The position numbers and the translations under genes are program-made. Positions 1 through 13,182 of a stretch of 64,000 nt of DNA are shown one piece after another. The stretch comes from Telopea speciosissima. Taxonomy: Eukaryota; Streptophyta; Magnoliopsida; Proteales; Proteaceae. Numbering within the stretch: the stretch's first letter is position 1; the number at the start of each line of letters is the position of its first letter. Below the pieces are notes generated by a model. The model ran no database searches, was not told where the DNA came from, and was given only the letters and a program-made list of their open reading frames with translations. Where the stretch lies: assembly GCF_018873765.1 (NCBI RefSeq), contig NC_057918.1, positions 11,292,862 through 11,356,861 of the forward strand. The letters run 5' to 3'.

Positions 1-49
1 ATGATAATTGAGCAAAACATAAATATTCTATTCTTTTTATTTTATTTTT

Positions 50-120
50 TTGTTGGAGAAAGTTTTCTTTCACCATGCGGCCGTTCTAAAGTTCACAAAC
101 CCCTATAGGGTTTTATTATG
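50..120 (+). repeat. Fragment of a dispersed 'GTTCACAAACCCC' repeat
   Basis: The segment with TTCTTTCACC, then GTTCACAAACCCCTATAGGG and TTATGTTCC resembles one arm of the larger fold-back element at 60975-61370. Similar pieces lie near 8150-8215 and 49925-50010. Only one arm is present here, so it is a degraded copy. Confidence 0.4.
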
Positions 121-309
121 TTCCTTAAGCTGTAGCATTATAGACTGTATTGTTACTCTTGCTCCTATCGGGATAAATTTGACCCCTTTCCTTGCTATTT
201 TGATCATTTTTTTTTCATTTTCAATCGCATCGAGTCCATTTTTTACGACCAACCTCCATAACACCCTTTATTTTAACTCATTATATTCAGGAGTAGGCTC
301 ATTAATTGC

Positions 310-428
310 ATTGAGCGGTCCGGAGGGGACCACCATGGTTCCTCTCTTCTCAAGAATCCATACATCATTTATCAGTGTATGGACAGCTATCTCTCAAGCA
401 CAGGTTTAGGTTCGGCTTCAATGAAAAA
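310..428 (+). other. Nuclear insertion of plastid DNA (trnI-GAU intron, ycf68 region)
   Basis: About 120 bases match, from memory, the chloroplast inverted-repeat sequence inside the trnI-GAU intron that overlaps ycf68. The landmarks are GGTCCGGAGGGGACCACCA, then AGAATCCATACATC, TCAGTGTATGGACAGCTATC and CACAGGTTTAGGTTCGG. Differences from the plastid form that I recall are mostly C-to-T or G-to-A, as expected for methylated nuclear DNA that decays after transfer. The flanks are AT-rich nuclear sequence, so this is an isolated short NUPT. It is non-functional: a reading frame crosses it, but there is no reason to call a gene. Confidence 0.8.
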
Positions 429-1631
429 ATGTATACAATGATGGAGAGAGAATCTTTTCTTCCATGATGTAACCTTACTATTCCGACTCTTGAACAGATG
501 AGTTTCATTATTAACTCTTATCCTTTATTGTATGAAGTCAGAAACATCTTCCCTAGTTTAATCAAAAGGTCATATGTTATGACTTAAGATGTTCTCTCTT
601 CATCAACGATGATGAAAAACTTGATCATTTTTTTCAAGGAAAAAAAAAAAACGTTGCTTTACTTGTGTGGTTCTTACACCTAGACATGAGAACGTACAAA
701 ATTACCACACAGTCCCTCTAGAAATGTTTTTTTAAAAAATATCTACATCAATACCCCCTACGGCTACACGTGATCTGATATGTCCCACACTGGTAAGAGG
801 ACTACACGATGAAGCAGCAATCTCTTACTCTTTTATAAATTTTTATTTTTATTTTTTGTAGACACAATCAATGATTTTATTTTTCCGTTTTAAAAATTAT
901 GGGTTCTCTTTAAAGAGTAAAATGTATCGCCGTTAGTCGTAAACTACTTTCCCATCCTCCAATAATGCTCCACATGACCACATGTCTTTAGATAAGGGAT
1001 TGACGCGCAACAGCTTCTTATTGGTTAATTAAAATCTCTCTCTCGGGTTGATAATTATATTATTTAAGAAAGATTAGTGCACGATAGAATCCCTTTTTTT
1101 GTGGTTCGGTGGCGGACTACTTAGCTTTGGTTTTGAAGATTCAAGTTGAGCTTTTTCCCATTACTGTTTTTTTATTTTTTTTAAATTTTAAAGGTTTCTT
1201 TTGATTATTTAAATTATTTCTCACACTTGAGGTGGATCATGTTTGCACATGCAATGTTTACATCAAATCAGATTTTCCTTTCTTTCCTCATTTAATCATC
1301 AAATCAGAAACCATTTATATAAAAAGAGTTGTGGAAAAAAAGAAATAATAAATTAAAGAGTAGCAACTCCTGCACAGATCACAGTGACCAAGGAAAGATA
1401 TTTTTCATATAAGAGAGAGACTCTCTTATCGGTGAGAGATATTTGTAAAGAAAGGTGGAAAAGAAGCCTTTTGATACTCCATGAGATTATTATGATGCTC
1501 TTTAAAAGGGTTTGGAATTGGAAGAAAGGAATCAATCCTCACTTCACCACCTGTTATCATGAAGGAAAAAATAAAAAAGTTCTCTAGATACTTTGTGACG
1601 CTGATAGAGGAGATGACGCAAGTGTATCATT

Positions 1632-1652
1632 GAGAGAGAGAGAGAGAGAGAG
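1632..1652 (+). repeat. GA dinucleotide microsatellite
   Basis: A run of about ten GA units. Similar CT/GA tracts recur through the window. Confidence 0.9.
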
Positions 1653-4320
1653 ACAGAGAAAAGGACCAGAATCCAACGATTAAAATCTCCCTTGTCGTCT
1701 TGACCGGGTGGTCCAAAATACCATAAACCCAAAACGCAAATCTCAGGCTTACGTAACATATTCATCAAAAAATGGGGTCCATTTGGACTCAATTTCAATG
1801 ATTTAAACTATATATTTATTTTTAATGTCAGAGGTTTCCCACAGTGTCATAATAAGAAATCACACTAATAAAAGAATGAAAAGAATTTATTTAATAGATG
1901 ATTTAGATTTTAAAGAATGAGAAAGAGTATCAGCGTGAGTCCCATGACTTATTATGTGATAAGAGGAAGAAAAGAATCCCCATATTAGATTTTATTTTTA
2001 ATAAAGCCTAACTTAATTTTCTAAGTTAAGTTGTCTTTTCTTGATAATTTATGGGGTCAAGATTCAAGAGTAGAAGAGCAATACCTTCCAAAAACTGTTA
2101 CATGACAGTTTAAGTGAAACTGAAATTTTATGTATATGTGATTCTCAATCCTATGTTCACCTTTATAGTTTCAAGCCAATTCAAATTTGCTAAGTAGTAA
2201 AACAAGACAAGGAAAAAAGGACTCTATTAGGTAGTGTATCTCCTACACCCATGCACATGATGGTGCAAACCGATCGCTTTGCCCTCATAAAAGATAGAAA
2301 TCTCACCTTTATTGATGTTTTCTCACATGCTCCCACTGGTCCCTGTGTTGGTGCAAGGATCAAGCTCTCGAAAAGAAAACTCATCCCGAACAAGATATTA
2401 TAATAATGGTTTGAATTCATGTTTGATTGCATAACTCATGTTAGTGCTTCCCTGTGTCTATCTTTCTCCTCCCACAATAAAGGGTAGATATATAATTTCA
2501 TTAAAAAGAGGAAAAAGATAGACACAGAAAGGCGTTAGTGTACACTATGAAGTCTAACAGAGTTCTTTTTCCCTTAAAAAAAAATCAGGAATTACTAAGG
2601 GATCACAACAATAGGAAGCAAGAAAATATAAGATGTATTGAAATCTCGATTTGATTAATCCATATTATTTCCTAAACATTCAATAATCAGAATTTTGAGA
2701 TAGAATATTTATGATTAAAGGGGTGGTAGAGTAGAAATAGAATAGTTTTCCCTAATTTATGGGTTGCATGGGGGGCAGTTGAAGACATCGAATTAAGTGG
2801 AACTCAAAGACCTATTGTTGAAATTAAAAGACTTTTGAGCACATAGAGGGTACTGAGAAGAATTTAGTCTTAGTTTTTAACAAAAACCCAAGAGGGACCG
2901 CGATTGATTTGTCTCGAAACTCTATAAGGTCTAGAGTAGACTCTACTCTACTGAGGTCATTGGTCCCCGGCTCTCTGCTCCCCACTCCACCCTTTACTTT
3001 GTTTAATTTATTTATTTATCCTCAACTATGTTTCTTAAAATAATGAACTGTGTTGTTAGTATTCCTATATTTGTAACGACCACATACATCATCACTCATT
3101 GCAACCGTTAAATGCTCCCTAGTAATGACATATTTATATATAGCTTTTTTAGAGGCTAAATAATTAAGCTATGTTTAATGATGTATGATAAGGTAAAATA
3201 AATAATAATCAGGCTATGACTTTTAATTCTTTATGTTTAATTTTCTTAATTGGTTTGTTCAAATCTTTTTTCTTTTTTTTTTTGGGGTAGAAATGGGTTT
3301 GTTTAAATCCAAGCCACATGAAGATGCAATATAAAGAAACCTTCTCTAAAAAAATTATTTCTTTACTAAACATAACATATATAAATAATGGATCAATTAT
3401 TAATTATATAATCAAATATGAAAACGGCATACCACTTCATAGGACGATATATTATCAAAAAAACTTCATAGGACGACACTAAAAATAGGAATGTGAATAA
3501 TAATAATAATAGTAAGAGTTGGTATTCTTTGTGGGAGAGTGTGGTTTCTATGCGCATAGGGGGTTATGAGAGCACATACATTGGCACCATGGGAGGTGGG
3601 GCAATCATTTCACCTCACTTTGTGTTAGTGAGAGAGATACATAGTTTCAATATGAAGATACTGGAGAGATGTAACCATCGACTTACACTTAATGGCGCTT
3701 TTTTTATTTTAACATCAAACCTTCCCTTGAGAATCCACTTATCATGCCATATGAAAAGTTATGGTGTAACTGTAACATTGGACATGAAGTGAATGGTCTC
3801 GATTAACCAATGAATACGGGAAAAATGTCTTGACATGTGTGACCTTCATGGTTTATTGAGTTTTGCAACTGTTGGGGTTCCACGCGAAAGGTAGAAGTAA
3901 TAATCTCATATTGGAAGTAAGTAGTCCGATGTAGAGACGTACAAGTACATGATCACCCTCTTCTTAACGGTTAACTTTTAAGGGTGAGTTCTACCCAAAT
4001 CCCTACCAAGTGAAAACATAGCCAAGATTGTAAGTAAAGAAAGAGAAGATGGATTGGAAATTAGCTCGAACTCTTTGTTAGGCCTTAACAAGTGCAACAT
4101 TTGATTACTCCAATTTATTATTACATTTAATCTTTATTAGTAAGCTGAAAAAAAAGTTTTTTTTTTGTGCAAACACCAAGTAGGGGGAAAATAAATAAAA
4201 AAAACAAAAAAGAAGATGGACAACAACATGGAGGAGTATGAACTAGGCATTATGATTTGGTCCCTTTTGTTATTGGGTAAACCTAGCACAAGATGGAATT
4301 TATCCTGTCTCATATTTAAG

Positions 4321-4558
4321 GAATGGTGTTACTTTCCTAGTCCGTATTACCTTTAAATTCTTCCCCACTTGCAACAAAAGGCTTAGTTGAAGTACCTCAA
4401 ACTTCCCCCCCCCCCCAACCTCACACACACACAAAAAAAAATTCTCTGGGGAATGGTGTTACTTTCTTAGTCCGTACTACCTATAAATTCTTCCCCGCGT
4501 GCAAAAAATGGCTTAGTTGAGGTATCTCAAACCTCCAACCCCCATACACACACACCAA
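4321..4558 (+). repeat. Tandem duplication, period about 130 bp
   Basis: Two adjacent copies start with GAATGGTGTTACTTTC at 4321 and 4451. Both continue through a TAGTCCGTA block, a TTCTTCCCC block and a GGCTTAGTTGA block, and end in C-rich then CA-rich sequence. The copies differ by scattered substitutions and in the length of the C run. Confidence 0.85.
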
Positions 4559-6936
4559 AAACAAAACAAAAAAACTCAACAATTAAAGAATGTTCATTGC
4601 TCAAAAAAAAAGAGATATACATCCAAATATTATATGCAATCCATCCTAACATCCTTATCCAATATAGAGGAAAGGCTAAGGACAATATTTATTCACATGT
4701 ACAATTGCATCCAACTAAGGAATAAGAACCTCAAAGAAAGCTCAATGAGCTTGCATTCTTGATAGGCTTACCTGTTGGACTTGTTTATAAGGTGAGTTAG
4801 GGATTAAAACTAATCTAACCCAAAGCATATTCGAATCAGAAGCAAATAAAATAAAGTATACATTCTAGTGTAATAAGTCAAATTGTGATAGAAAATCGAA
4901 TCTCTCCAAGAGACTTATTTTTATATTTACTAGTAATTTAATTGGTATTGAAATTTTGTGTAGATATTGTCCACATTAGCATCTAGTCATGTACCATATT
5001 TTAACTAGGATGTGGGGTGTCATAAAGAAATGAAGTGTCAAGAAAAATATTGATATTTTTAAAAATAAACATTATTTATTGAAATTACAAGAGAAAATTG
5101 GCAACAAGGAGGGAGAGATGGGGCAGAGCAAAGGGGTCCCCTCCCCCACCCCCCAAATTTGAAAAACCCTCAATTATTCTTAGTGGGGAAAGGGTTAATA
5201 CCACTTGGGAGCACCATGGCACCCCTAGTTATCCACAATTGTGTCCCTTCCCCCTTCCCCCCTTCTCCTCTCACACCACTCCCTAAGCTCTATGTATATG
5301 CAGCCCTTACCACCCTCTCTCTAAATACATTATTTCAACTTATGCATCTGTCGAAAGAAAAAGAGAAATTATCATATCCGAAATACCATTTGATGAAATA
5401 AAATTTTCAATCAAAAAGTACTTTTGTGAATTAAGAATGACAATATAAGGTTAATATGATAGCTTGTTTTATTTGGATCTCGTCAAGGATTCGCATGGCT
5501 AATTCAAATGTTGAAGAGACACGGTATATTTTAGGATCAGACATGCGAAAAGTCATATGGCCCAAATAATAATTTTTATTTTTTTAAATTTTAATCCTTT
5601 TCTAATTTAAAAGTGTATGATTTAAAAAAAAAAAGTATAATTGATGTTTGGAAATATCTATTTGTGGTGCTTTTATGTTTAGTTAATTAAAATATTATTT
5701 GTTTTGACATATTTGAATTTATTTTTGTTTAACTTAAGAAGAAAAAATAAGAATGCTTTTTGTTTTTATTTTAAAAATAAAAAAATATCCAAAATATTAT
5801 GAGTTCCATCTAATGGTTATGGATCTGGCTCTACTATTTTGAATGTGGATGAATTAACATTCCTAACATTTTATTATAGAACTTGGTGTATGGATTGGTA
5901 GCACAAATTGGGATTAGAGGTTAGTGATTGAGTTTAACTTTTAAATTACCCACATAAACAATGGAAATAAAATCCATCAATGCAACAGTTAAAATGCCGA
6001 ATCACCGGTGTCAGAGGGATCGATGGACAGAGGCCATATACACAAGCAATACAGATAAAATATTTTTCTCCAAAAAGAAAAACAAAAAATATGGTACAAG
6101 ATTGAATCACTATACCTATATATATCATTTGATTTGACCATAGAGTCTTTGCCAGTCTTAATCCTTACATTAATGGTCTTAACTCTTAAGTGATGAGGCT
6201 TGGATTGGATTGGATTCTGAGGTGGACTTAAGTAAACAGTTTTAATGAACACCCAACACCACCCCCCCCCCCCCTTCACCCCCAAAAGCCATTTTCTCAG
6301 TCAACAACATCAATCTGATTGGCTCTTCTTTGTCTCAACTCTCAAGAGTCTAATCAGGTTTAGATGGACACTGCTTGCCTAATGGCCCAACTTAATCATT
6401 GAAGAATTCAAGAAGATGATAAACGAAAAAAAAAAAAAAAACTTATCCGCCATCTTAACTTGACTCGGTCCACAGTAGCTTTGGAGTGTGATATGTGATA
6501 TGATATGACCCTTGATGTACTACAACTATTATCACTAATATATTATTATGGAACCTCGCGAATCACGGAAACATGGAATTGTTGTTTGTTTGGCTGATGT
6601 CGAGCTTGTCAAGCAATTGGATTTATTGGATAGGTATCCAGAGGGGTATTTATGTCAATAAAAATTTACTGCTAGATTTACACGTGGCTAATTTTTTTCC
6701 TCTTCCTTCTTTAATTGGGGGTGTGACGGTCATGGTGGGTCCTGTCCACCTGGCCAATCACTAATGTGGATATGATTGGGAAGCAGCGAAAGAAACGGCA
6801 CGGACATTCTTCCCTTTTTCTTTTTTATTTTATATTTTTTTATTAAATAAATTAATTAAAAAAATTAGTGCACATTTGTGATTAGTACAAATGACTAATA
6901 CTGGCAACGTAGAGAGATTTGAAAAGCGAACGGGCT

Positions 6937-7019
6937 GTACATATCCGGTGGTACAATAGAGATCATGTGTGTCATGTGGCATGGCATATATGATCTCTAC
7001 TGTGCCGTTGAATGTGTAT
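6937..7019. mobile_element. Fold-back MITE or hairpin
   Basis: Two arms of roughly 30 bases are inverted copies of each other. The inner arms, ACAATAGAGATCAT and ATGATCTCTACTGT, pair with few mismatches and enclose a short loop rich in CATG. There is no coding sequence. The class is not determined because I see no clear target duplication. Confidence 0.55.
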
Positions 7020-9404
7020 CTTCGCTCCATCAGTATTGCAGAGGATCCTAGTCCGAGATTTTTGGATCAACTCGCACTTCATAGGGTTTGAGAGGGTCTC
7101 ACTTGCACCAACACGTAGCTCACATTATGAAGCAAATGTCTTTTCCATATGTGATCTGGAGTAGGTTGTATAGACTCTTCAACGAATGGAATGGAATCTT
7201 GTAAGCCGAGCTGAACAAGCTTAGAAGTATATTTAATTTGATGCTAATTCACATATCCTTCAACGGTTCAGATCATGAGACGTAGTTTCATCATCAGGAT
7301 TTCCAATGATGTAAAACAATTACCTAAATCTCTAGAGTTGGATTAGAATATTCTAATGGGTACGGACCCATAAAAACACTTATTCGATCCAACTGTGAAG
7401 ATTGTGGTGGTGGGGTTGTTATGTCCTTCACATGTGTATGTTTTAATATCAAGTTTGTCAACCATGAAATAAATAGATAATAATCGAAATCAAAATAGTA
7501 GATCTTCCATCTTCAAAATAAGAAACTTATAAGATCAGATCTTATGCGTGTTAGCCATTAGTGATTAGTGTCTCTTAAGCCCATTCCGAATATAAGTGTG
7601 AAATGTCCAAAATGCAAGGATCTAGGTGAAGTCAAATTTTCTTTCTTAGTTATCTTGTCGAGGTTGGCTCAGGAGGTTCACGTACGAGAACCATCTTGTA
7701 AACCCTTGCGACGCACAAATGGAATCCACTTCAAAGTTCTCACTGAAACTTAGAAGAGGAATTCTGATCTTAAAGTCTAAAAGCAAATAGTAGGTGATGT
7801 TTTTAACAAGATGGGAACGCCTCTTTTGCTATTGCTTTTGTAATTTGACCATTAATTTGTTTTCAACTTGTTAATCAACGCTATTGAATGTTTCAAAAAG
7901 AGAAAAGGTTATCTATCAACCGAAATGTTAGGTTTGGGATGATTAATTTTTATTGTTATGGCTACAATCCAAAACACTATTTATTTGTAAAGGAAATTTA
8001 AATATTTTTGGAGTAAGAGAACATTGCATGGGGCCAAGAGATTGTGTGTATAAGAGGAGTATCAACAGTACGGATGAGATTTTTTTTTTCAAGAGGGACC
8101 GGATGATAATTTTACTTGTTCCTATGCGTTATTTATGCAAGGTGCAGAAAGGCTCATCATACCATCATAGGGTTCACAAACTCCTATAAGGTTTTTGTGC
8201 GGTCAATGAACACCCATTTGAAGCTATACGATTAATAAATTCTCATTCACCGTGTGTGTAGGAAACAAGGTCTAATATGTATTTTTTTACTACAAGTGAA
8301 ATTTATTTTATACCAAAAATGCAAATATTCCTTTTACGTCTTGTCCTCACTTTTTTTTTTTGATGAAAACTTCCTATCCCCTCTTCTTTGTTTGGGTAGA
8401 AAAAAAATTAATTATTAGATCGAGAGAAGCTCATAAATTCAGAGTTACATAACGTTTGAATCCACAGAGTGGATAACTGCTAGACTAATCGACTCGATAC
8501 GATAAGGGCCTTCCCGACTAGAGTGTCAGTCAAGTCTCTCTGGGAATGTGTTTGTAATTACAAGATAGAAAAAAAGAGAAAAGGTGGAGAACTTCCTATC
8601 CCCTCTTCAATTGGAATCAAATGGGAACTCGTAAGGGTAAAGTTTTCTTCAGGTAAACCCTCATAATGTATTCTAGTACGACCAAATTCCTAAAATTGAT
8701 TTCCAATTAACATGGAACACCAAAAGTAGCCAAAAATGCGGTGCATGAACTGACCAGGCCGGATTGTAATAGTAGTCTTTTCTTTCTATAGAATCTAATA
8801 CCTTTGCTTTGGTAGCCTCACAATAAATATGTGTTTTTCATGAACCACGTTTTGATGAGCAGGCCTGGTAAGGTTAAAACCCACTTACTTTAAGAAGAGT
8901 CAAATTGACTTGGTTTAACACAATTCATTATTGACTAACATAATAAATATTCACCGTTTTAATTAATAAATTTAAAAATGCTTTTATGCCTGGACTGGAA
9001 CGTATAAATATTATTCCTAGAAATTAAAATCAACCTTTTTCTTTCTTTGCTTTACCATTTTCTAAAAATATGTATATTTTTGCCCCACTTTTCACGAAGC
9101 AGCACCAGCATGGCACATGCCACCACTCTGCTTATATAACATATATATTACTATAATAAAACGAGCACCAGATTGGGTCCGGATAGAGGATCCTATGCCA
9201 TGTCGTCGGTCCTTGATCATAACCCACAATGCATTCTCTCTCTCTCTCTCGTTGAGATCACATGTTATTAATTGTATATTCAACGGTCTGAACTTATTGA
9301 TTATGTTGAGCTCATATCATTGGATATCTGAGCTGTCACATGTCGGACATCCACACTAACATTGTCACACTGTCGAACTATAGAGAATTGGAGAGGATAA
9401 TAAT

Positions 9405-9735
9405 CCGTATGTGTACAGCCTAAAGCTTCATATTCTCAAAGATCGTGAAGCCAAGACCCAAACATCATATATCACATAGTTAAAACATGTTTTAAACGCT
9501 TTTTGTTGCCTTTTTCATATTAATCAAAATGATACTTCTAAAAATTTTAGAATAATTTTGAAACGTGTTATACATTTTTTTTTTTCTTATGAAAAAGCAA
9601 CAATTTTAGGGGGGAATTAAACCTTGATTTTATTTTTGGTAAAAGAAAGATTCATTGATGGATAATATGTGTACAACCTAAAACTTCATATTCACAAAGA
9701 TCGTAAAACCAAGACCCGAATATCATATATATTAA
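9405..9735 (+). repeat. Pair of related segments about 255 bp apart
   Basis: The block around 9405-9480 (TATGTGTACAGCC, CTTCATATTC, CAAAGATCGT, CCAAGACCC) recurs at 9663-9735 with a few substitutions. This shows a local duplication with intervening sequence. Confidence 0.7.
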
Positions 9736-12226
9736 CAAGTTTCAATTTTAACCAATTATTCACATCCATCACCAACTCATGTGTTGTTGGGTGGACTAAA
9801 TGACTAATTAGGTGGTTAAAAACAAAGGAATTTGGTTTTCACATGTGCAAAATGCAAGAAGTAGGGTTTGACCCGTCTGTTAATGGCTGAGCTATGGACT
9901 AAGGTGGCCAAAGGAAGAATATAGAGAGAGCTTTGCAAGCGTAACATGCTTGACTAGCTTTTTTGGTTTTTTTTTTGGCTTCTTTTAGTTGCCCCACAAA
10001 ATTTTCAGTGTAAGCAAACAACCTCCTACGTGTGAAATTTCAATCTGATCTCATTGTGGTTGTGAGCTTGTGGCACATTCCTAGAATAGAAACTGCAATA
10101 ACTTAATACTATTAAGAGAAGAATTTAGCGTGAAAACCCAAACTAAGGTGTTGAGGGAATTTCCTTTCCTGGTAGATAACGATTTGAATCGTGTTCAACG
10201 TTGCCAACGTTATCTAGTTGTCTAACGCATTAAATTCTTATTTTGAAAGTATCTCTTTCTTTCTCTATCTATCTTTTTCTTCCTACTAGAGAGGTAAAGG
10301 GAATTTCGTGTAGGCATCTGATCAATCCTTGTAACCAACCATATTTTCCCCAACTTTTGCTTACGTTTCCCATTTGACTTGTAGGCTTCAAGTTGTTACG
10401 ATCATACGCATTTTATTTGATTTCAGGAGTCATACTTTTCCTATATGGGCTTTATTGCTACATCACATAAGGTTGTTGGCATCTGGAAACAGGTTTCAAA
10501 ACTGGTCGGTCCGGTCCATTTTGATCCGGCTTAATCGGTCTTTAACACCTTTGCAGGTCAGGATTGAAACCAACATTTTACATAATTCGATACTCAAAGC
10601 TAATATTCAACCCGGTTAATTATTAATTGGTAATGCCTTCCCTTTTTATTGGTTTATATAATTTGGCAAAGGTTTTGGGTAGATTCGTAATTCCATCCTC
10701 ATTGATTGGTCAACTGAGTTAATAGGATCGGATGGATTGAGAACCTTCAAGTTCAAATCTCTCCCAATGAAGGTAGTTGGAGAGTAAATCACCTCCAAAT
10801 GTTGTTCGTGAGCATTAAATCCAAATATTTCAAGTATTTTTTTAGATTTAAAGTAAATAAGTGGTTTGAAACTATTTTCTTCACAAATTACTGAAACCAG
10901 TCGAGCTTCCCGAGAATAGGCTGGAATTTCGACCATGTGATCTCATTTGGGTCAATGGATGTGGGTTCAAACCCCGGTCAGTACGGATCAAGATCAGTTT
11001 TGATTGAATAGATTTACCCTTGATTTTCATTCAAAATTTTGATTTTTATTTTGGTTTTACCTTTTCATCCATACTAATCCACTGATACAAGATCTCCCCA
11101 AAATTGGGATCACCCTTGATCAATCCGATCCACCAGCAATCCCTGAAACCATATTGGTTAATGGATGAAGGATATCTCTCAATTGAATTTCCCCAAAAAA
11201 GTAGAATTGGCTTATGTCACTCTAGTTCTTATAGCTAAATGTTGGGGCATAAGATCCATTCCTCTTGGATGATTTAAGTCAATATACGTGTGTCACCCAC
11301 AAGGCCTAACAAATGGTTTTTGGAGTTGGAGTCACCAAGAGGGCTATGAAGTACAAATTATGGCTCAACCAGAAAATTGAATACAACCAGTCTATATCAT
11401 ATCCCAACCCTTTTAAGGCAATCTTATCAACCGGGACCTAACCTACCTTGTAGTTTTTATTAATTCCAAAGTAGGGGAAAAAATCTCTATTTTTAATTGA
11501 GACTTTTTAAATATTGTTAAAGATTCAGTGTGATGTTGTTTATTCGTCATTATATCTCAAAATATATATATTTAGGTTAATAATATATTCGGAAAAAGAA
11601 AAAGAAAGAAATAAATCAGGACCAGAGAATAAGAATATTCCTGTAAGATATGACACTTAACAGCACCTGAAATTGCAAGTGTTCGATATTCACAATTTGA
11701 TAGATGCCACTTGGCAAGTAGCTTCGCAGGTAAGATCGACTGCCATCGTCGACCCAGGTTTAACCCATAGATGCCACTTGTTGAACCACAACGAACCGGT
11801 TGGGTTGACAAACCGGCAACCAATTAAAGCAATTCATAGACGGTATGAACTGTCATGTATCAAATCATAAACCTTCTGATATTACGTTTTCCCAATCGCA
11901 AAAATTGACTTTGACTGACTAGAAATTCTCTTTCTCTCTCGCTCATAACCCCACGCAGTTGACAATCTAATAGTGAGTAACGGAGACGTAAGAAAAACGG
12001 AGTTCTAACTTTTCTCATTAAAAGGCCGTTTCCACTTTGACACGTGCCTAAACGTCGGTTAGCGGTTTCGAGGTCGACCCGCCGACCGCGACCTGAAACT
12101 GTGACTCCAAGCGAACCTTATTGGACGTTTCTGGGCCCCACTTCCTCTCTTGGAGCAAAACCAAAGAAGAGAAGGCAGACTCGAGTGAGCTGTGAGAGAG
12201 AGAGAGAAAGAGAAGGGATGGAAAAA

Positions 12227-12393
12227 GATATAAAGGCCCAGGTAGGGTAGCTTCTGAAGGCCCAACCCATATGTGCTCAGTTTACGGGCGTGTTGCAGAG
12301 GGAATCGGAAGGAAGGACAACAAAAGAACGAACAGCCAGAAAAACAGATGAGGAAGTGAGAATGATATCATCATAAAATTCCTGTCAAGTCAG
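12227..12393 (+). promoter_or_regulatory. Core promoter and 5' leader of the F-box/kelch gene
   Basis: A TATA-like GATATAAAG (12227-12235) is followed by two GGCCCA motifs, a box common in plant housekeeping promoters. A leader would start near 12260. A good splice donor, CAG|GTACTCC, ends a likely non-coding exon at 12393. The matching acceptor may be TTCTACTGCAG, ending at 13160, just 22 bases before the start codon. A 5'-UTR intron is therefore inferred, not proven. Confidence 0.45.
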
Positions 12394-13182
12394 GTACTCC
12401 CTTCTTCTTCTTCTTCTAATCCCAAACCGTAAGTTCTGCTTGTACAACACATGCATCTTTTTTGTTTTCTTTGTTTCCGTTCCTCCCTTACTGGGTTGGG
12501 GTCTCCATTTCTTCCCATAAATGTGTGTGAAATGGATAATTACCAATCGAAAAACGGAGCTTTTGTTCAAAATAAGGGGTTGCAAACACAGAATTTTTGG
12601 ATTACTAGATCTTCTCTGAATAACTGAAGATTTCTTCTTAGCCTTTTGCTTATTACCCGGAGACCTTTGTTGCCGAACTTTCGTAGTTTAGTGGTTTCTT
12701 TGTCTGTTCTGGATTTTTTCATTTCGTTTTCGTGTTTTTGTTTCTGTGTTCTTTGATGAATTTTGTTGTTCGAAGTGGGATTCCATATCTTTCGGTAAAT
12801 TATTAACTTATATATATTTTTTTCTCTTACCCCTTTTCCTTTGGATAGGTAGTCTTGGATTCGGATCGAGGACGGATGGAAACAGACTAAAGATTGAATT
12901 TTTGTTCAGTTTCTTCATTGGCTTTCCGGATTTCCTGCGATTCTGGAAATCGATGTACAGTTAGGGCTTCTTGATCCTCGGTTGCTTGAAAGATCGCATA
13001 TTTCCTATCCGAAATCGGTTTTTTTATTTTTTATTTATTGTTTCTATTCCGGATGTAGCTCAATCGTTAGGGTTCTATTCTTGACTGATTCGTTGTTGAT
13101 TTCGTTTTGGTGCGGGCGAAAGAGGCATTTGTGCTGGTCGGACTTAAAATTCTACTGCAGTTCCCGGTTGGATTCCGGAGAT

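Larger units (their letters stand above)
431..12200. other. Gene-poor intergenic DNA with scattered repeats
   Basis: I find no convincing gene in this stretch. Reading frames are short, lack recognisable motifs and overlap low-complexity sequence. It holds homopolymers, a GA microsatellite (1632-1652), a tandem duplication (4321-4558), a hairpin element (6937-7019), a pair of related segments (9405-9480 and 9663-9735) and degraded repeat pieces around 10500-11160. Confidence 0.6.

Noticed and set aside
50-409. A 119-residue protein at the left edge
   Set aside because: Its last third is the translated plastid trnI-intron insertion and the rest is AT-rich DNA; there is no promoter or domain.
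12044-12265. Overlapping 68-residue frames on both strands upstream of the F-box gene
   Set aside because: They sit in the promoter and leader region with a GA repeat; the Arg/Glu runs are products of that repeat.
12982-13182. Upstream start of the F-box gene frame at 12982
   Set aside because: The extra 67 residues are hydrophobic, T-rich intron-like sequence, and family proteins start at the MLEGG position; a good splice acceptor lies 22 bases before that ATG.
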